From Phoronis australis (taxonomy: Eukaryota > Phoronida > Phoronidae), in the NCBI GenBank assembly GCA_002633005.1, contig NMRA01000004.1, positions 1,963,935 to 2,027,934 of the forward strand: a stretch of 64,000 nt of DNA. Direction: 5' to 3'. The position numbers and the translations under genes are program-made. Below the pieces are notes generated by a model, which saw only the letters and a list, made by a program, of their open reading frames with translations, made no database searches and had not been told where the DNA came from. How positions within the stretch are numbered: the first letter of the stretch is position 1; the number at the start of each line of letters is the position of its first letter. Below are positions 61,141-64,000 of this stretch, in pieces.

Positions 61141-61590
61141 TTGGTAGACTGTCGGCAAGAATTTACAATTTAGTATGGAAACAAAAACTCAACAGATATT
61201 GTTCTTGTATAGCTTTTAACCAAAACTAATAACTCCAAGAAGTCTATCCCATCCAACAGTAACCCCAAAAGGAGTTGTTCAGTCATCAAACTGAAAATGT
61301 TCCTTAAAGACAGGCTCCAGCGGCTAAAACACCTTCTTGACACCAGAAATGCAAGTATTTTTCATAAAAATATAGCTTTTGCTTCTTACAAACCACGGAA
61401 AGTAATTAATTGCAACTCAAATTACACCGCTCATAATTCGTAACTCCTTCGAGCGCATCAGAAAAAATCTTAACCAATCAGCGTAAAGTGGTTCATATGA
61501 CATCATCGTGGCCACGAAATTTACTGGGAAGCCACACTGCGTAACAGCTGAATGCCATTTCTTGGACATTCTGTACTTGCCGATCTCTGG

Positions 61591-61764
61591 GCTAAAATGC
61601 CGTGTCAATGCGTGGTGTGCGGGTGTAGCAATGTCCGCGTCAATGGCATACATACAATGTATGCACAACTTCCCTGCGAATCCCGTCGTGTGCCGTGCGT
61701 GGAACAGATTCGTATCCACGACAAGGACTGGCGACAAAATTCCCGATCCTCAAGATCAGTTCTA
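61591..61764 (+). pseudogene. Second THAP-type zinc-finger fragment, frameshifted
   Basis: One frame starts MPCQCVVCGCSNVRV, a THAP-type first Cys pair. The neighbouring frame carries HNFPANPVVCRAWNRFV, the FP and Trp part of the same domain. The order is right but a frame change near 61660 separates them, and the final Cys-His pair is missing before the stop. It is not a close copy of the 49.6 kb fragment, so it represents a separate family member. Confidence 0.55.
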
Positions 61765-62799
61765 GACTAGATGTAGATTTTGTAAACAGCTTTGCACCGA
61801 TGTGGGTAGAAATTACTACCGGTAAATAAATCTCACCGCTCTTTGTGTAAACCAAATTATTTACCGGTGTTGGAAAAGTTATCATTTTATTGCTCATCTA
61901 CTGCTAAAATTGAAGTGCACTCTTGTGACTGAGTCGGCTTTCGGCGATTACGTGACCTGACCTGAACAGTTTCTTTTCCCCCGGTTTATTGTTGCCACGA
62001 GATTGCGTACAGTCACCACAAATTGTCGAACTTTACTGCTGCGAAGCTGTCACCATGTCCCAAAAGATGGCGCAAAATTTTAGGAAGGCGCGTGCGCGTG
62101 TCACAAAACGACGACCGACGTTCTTCGTTACAAAACTCAAAAGGCGGAGAGTAATGCTAGAAACTGACGTTTATTAGCTTGTTTTTCACTTAAACGACGA
62201 CAACAGGCAAGGTGAGTGTTCGAATTCTCTCCCATATTTTATGTGCACCCCGGCCGTCGGTCGTTGGCTCTGCGATATAAGTTTCACGACGAGGTGGCTA
62301 ACGATGAAATTTCGTGGTCTAACGGAGCTCATTTCACACACCTCACTGTATTTTGGCGATAGTCTTCAAACAGCTGGTTGGCTGGCTACAAAAAATCTGC
62401 AGTGCGCACTTAGACGTTCGTGTTACTTTTCCGGCCCAGCGTATAGGGAATCCGGCCCAAATCGGAACATTCTGCCTGATTTTGGTCGTTCCCATAGGCC
62501 TAACGGAATTCTGATACTGAATTTAAAACGTTCAATTGATTGTAAATTCTTATAATTCGGTACGCCTTCATGCAATCCAGACTTTATTTCGTAGTTCTAA
62601 TTTATTGCAGATACTCACAATGTTGTTTTGCTATTACATTTTCAATCTTTTGAGGTTGATCGAGTCAAAATGGCGGCGATTACGGGTTACAGCATTTCAA
62701 GGCGAATGATTTTGAAATTGAGTTTCTATTATAAAATTTTCAATGAGCTTGAATACAATTGCTTTGTACGAAAGGATCAAGCTGATATGTGTTGTAACG

Positions 62800-62848
62800 T
62801 TTCCACGTCTTTTGCACCAAATTAAACAGCCTATTGTCACCTATTCCA
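62800..62848 (+). repeat. Direct repeat, copy 1 of 2
   Basis: TTCCACGTCTTTTGCACCAA and AATTAAACAGCC match 63172-63221 (TTCCACGTATTTTGCACTAA, AATTAAACGGCC). A shorter relative, CTAAATTAAACTGGC, is at 63711. Confidence 0.5.
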
Positions 62849-63171
62849 CACACTCGACAGCGGCCCGTATCGGAAACGCGCAACGTTTACACCTTCGGCT
62901 TCAAGAAGACATAAATGTAAAGTTTCTAACATCAAAATTTTTGTATCAAGGAAATTAAACTTTATGATAACCATTGTGAAATTGCCTGATAACAATTCGG
63001 ACGAAGCGTTTTGTTTTTCCGGCTGTTTCGGCAACCCCAGTCACACTCCCGGGGATTCCCATACCGGTCCGTATTAGAATGTGTCCTAAATAATTGAATA
63101 AAAAAGGTAATGATTTTGATCAACTTTACTATTAATTGACATGAAATAAACAATTAAGATGTTTTCTTGAT

Positions 63172-63221
63172 TTTCCACGTATTTTGCACTAAATTAAACG
63201 GCCAGTCATCGTTGATTCCAA
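63172..63221 (+). repeat. Direct repeat, copy 2 of 2
   Basis: This is the partner of 62800-62848, about 370 bases further on in the same orientation. The sequence between the two copies is not obviously duplicated. Confidence 0.5.
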
Positions 63222-64000
63222 TACTATGGAGACACGGTGAAAGTCAAATTCGTTGTAACGGTGATGTCATAGACTTCGATTAGTGCAAGCGCCATCTCAA
63301 GTTCTTTTTGACGCTAAATGGGGTTCGTGATGGGGCTACCGTATTGTCAAAGGCCTACTTGATTAACGACTGGGGTATGCTATGACACAGTATTTTGATG
63401 TTTTTCATCAATAAATATATTTTAGATGTGAAAATAGTAATTTTGGCACCATATTAAGCCATTAAGCTCAGGCGCCTCTACGTGTCATACTTTTCATAAA
63501 ACATTATCTCAAACACAAAAGAATGTGCCTAAATGTGTAATATACATTTGTTGTTCGTATTTCATGCATTAATACTTTTGGTAATGGAATTATCATCCAG
63601 TGTTGCATTAATCATAAGATATCACCAATTACTAGTTGGCCGTTGACTTCAAGCATTATCTGACAGTGACAGCACACACCTGATTAGCAAAGTCCATTTA
63701 ATAAACGTGTACTAAATTAAACTGGCTAACATAAATATTGATATTTCAATTTATTTATTTTCATGTACCGTGCTAATGTATACCATGTACATTGTTTGAT
63801 AAGCTGTTAATGGTGTAATGCGTGGTGCGTACTTTAGGACCAATTTGTGTTCAAAATCTGTTTTTGTTCAAGGGAGTTGTCTTTTTGACAACAAATTAAG
63901 CGAGACGTTCTTGACGCATTGTCTCCCTTAATTACAGTAACACATTGCTGGAAATGTTATTGACATATGTTCAGACACCACCTCAGACGACGCATGACGA

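Larger units (their letters stand above)
61765..64000. other. Non-coding stretch to window end
   Basis: A 104-codon frame at 62241-62555 shows no known domain. The ATTAAAC-type direct repeats lie here. The last kilobase is AT-rich. Confidence 0.5.

Overview
This window looks like low-gene-density nuclear DNA from a marine invertebrate animal. The signs are AT-rich sequence with long non-coding stretches, animal-type mobile-element debris (LINE, hAT, THAP and many MITE-like inverted-repeat elements), tRNA-derived SINE heads, and very frequent TACATGTA-type words. A stony coral or other cnidarian fits best by impression (a stonustoxin-like/GTPase-like gene plus repeat style). A sponge, mollusc or other invertebrate cannot be excluded from sequence alone. 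Nothing suggests a bacterial, viral or organellar origin.

Only one substantial gene is visible. A 1126-codon open reading frame on the minus strand (17070 to 13690) encodes a stonustoxin-like N-terminal domain, a helical region, two copies of a cysteine-rich module, a P-loop GTPase-like domain and a helical tail. Its nucleotide-binding motifs are badly degraded, so it is probably a pseudo-GTPase or a decaying paralogue. Its first exon or exons are probably missing from this reading frame.

All other coding signal is fragmentary. There is a frameshifted multicopy-family remnant (18785-19540), a LINE reverse-transcriptase scrap (32567-32824), a hAT transposase C-terminus (33007-33156), a P2X7-like scrap (41904-42120), two frameshifted THAP zinc-finger fragments (49641-49817 and 61591-61764) and a LINE tail on the minus strand (57593-57863).

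Repeats dominate the rest. They include a four-copy ~150 bp MITE family, a three-copy 220-260 bp family with CATGCGCGC ends, a two-copy ~340 bp family, two elements with CAGTGGCGGATC-type ends and apparent 5-bp target duplications, a TTAA-bounded element, a fold-back element lying in a THAP fragment, several other inverted-repeat elements, minisatellites and perfect palindromes. A 393-bp near-identical direct duplication whose first copy stops exactly at an ambiguous base may be an assembly artefact.

I see no gene cluster that would make up a new functional system. The most unusual signals are the pseudo-GTPase gene, a run of short hairpins with a shared CC-A(A/G)NTG-GG core at 24.67-24.94 kb, a perfect 69-bp palindrome at 11.95 kb, and the multi-hairpin fold-back element at 49.8-50.25 kb.
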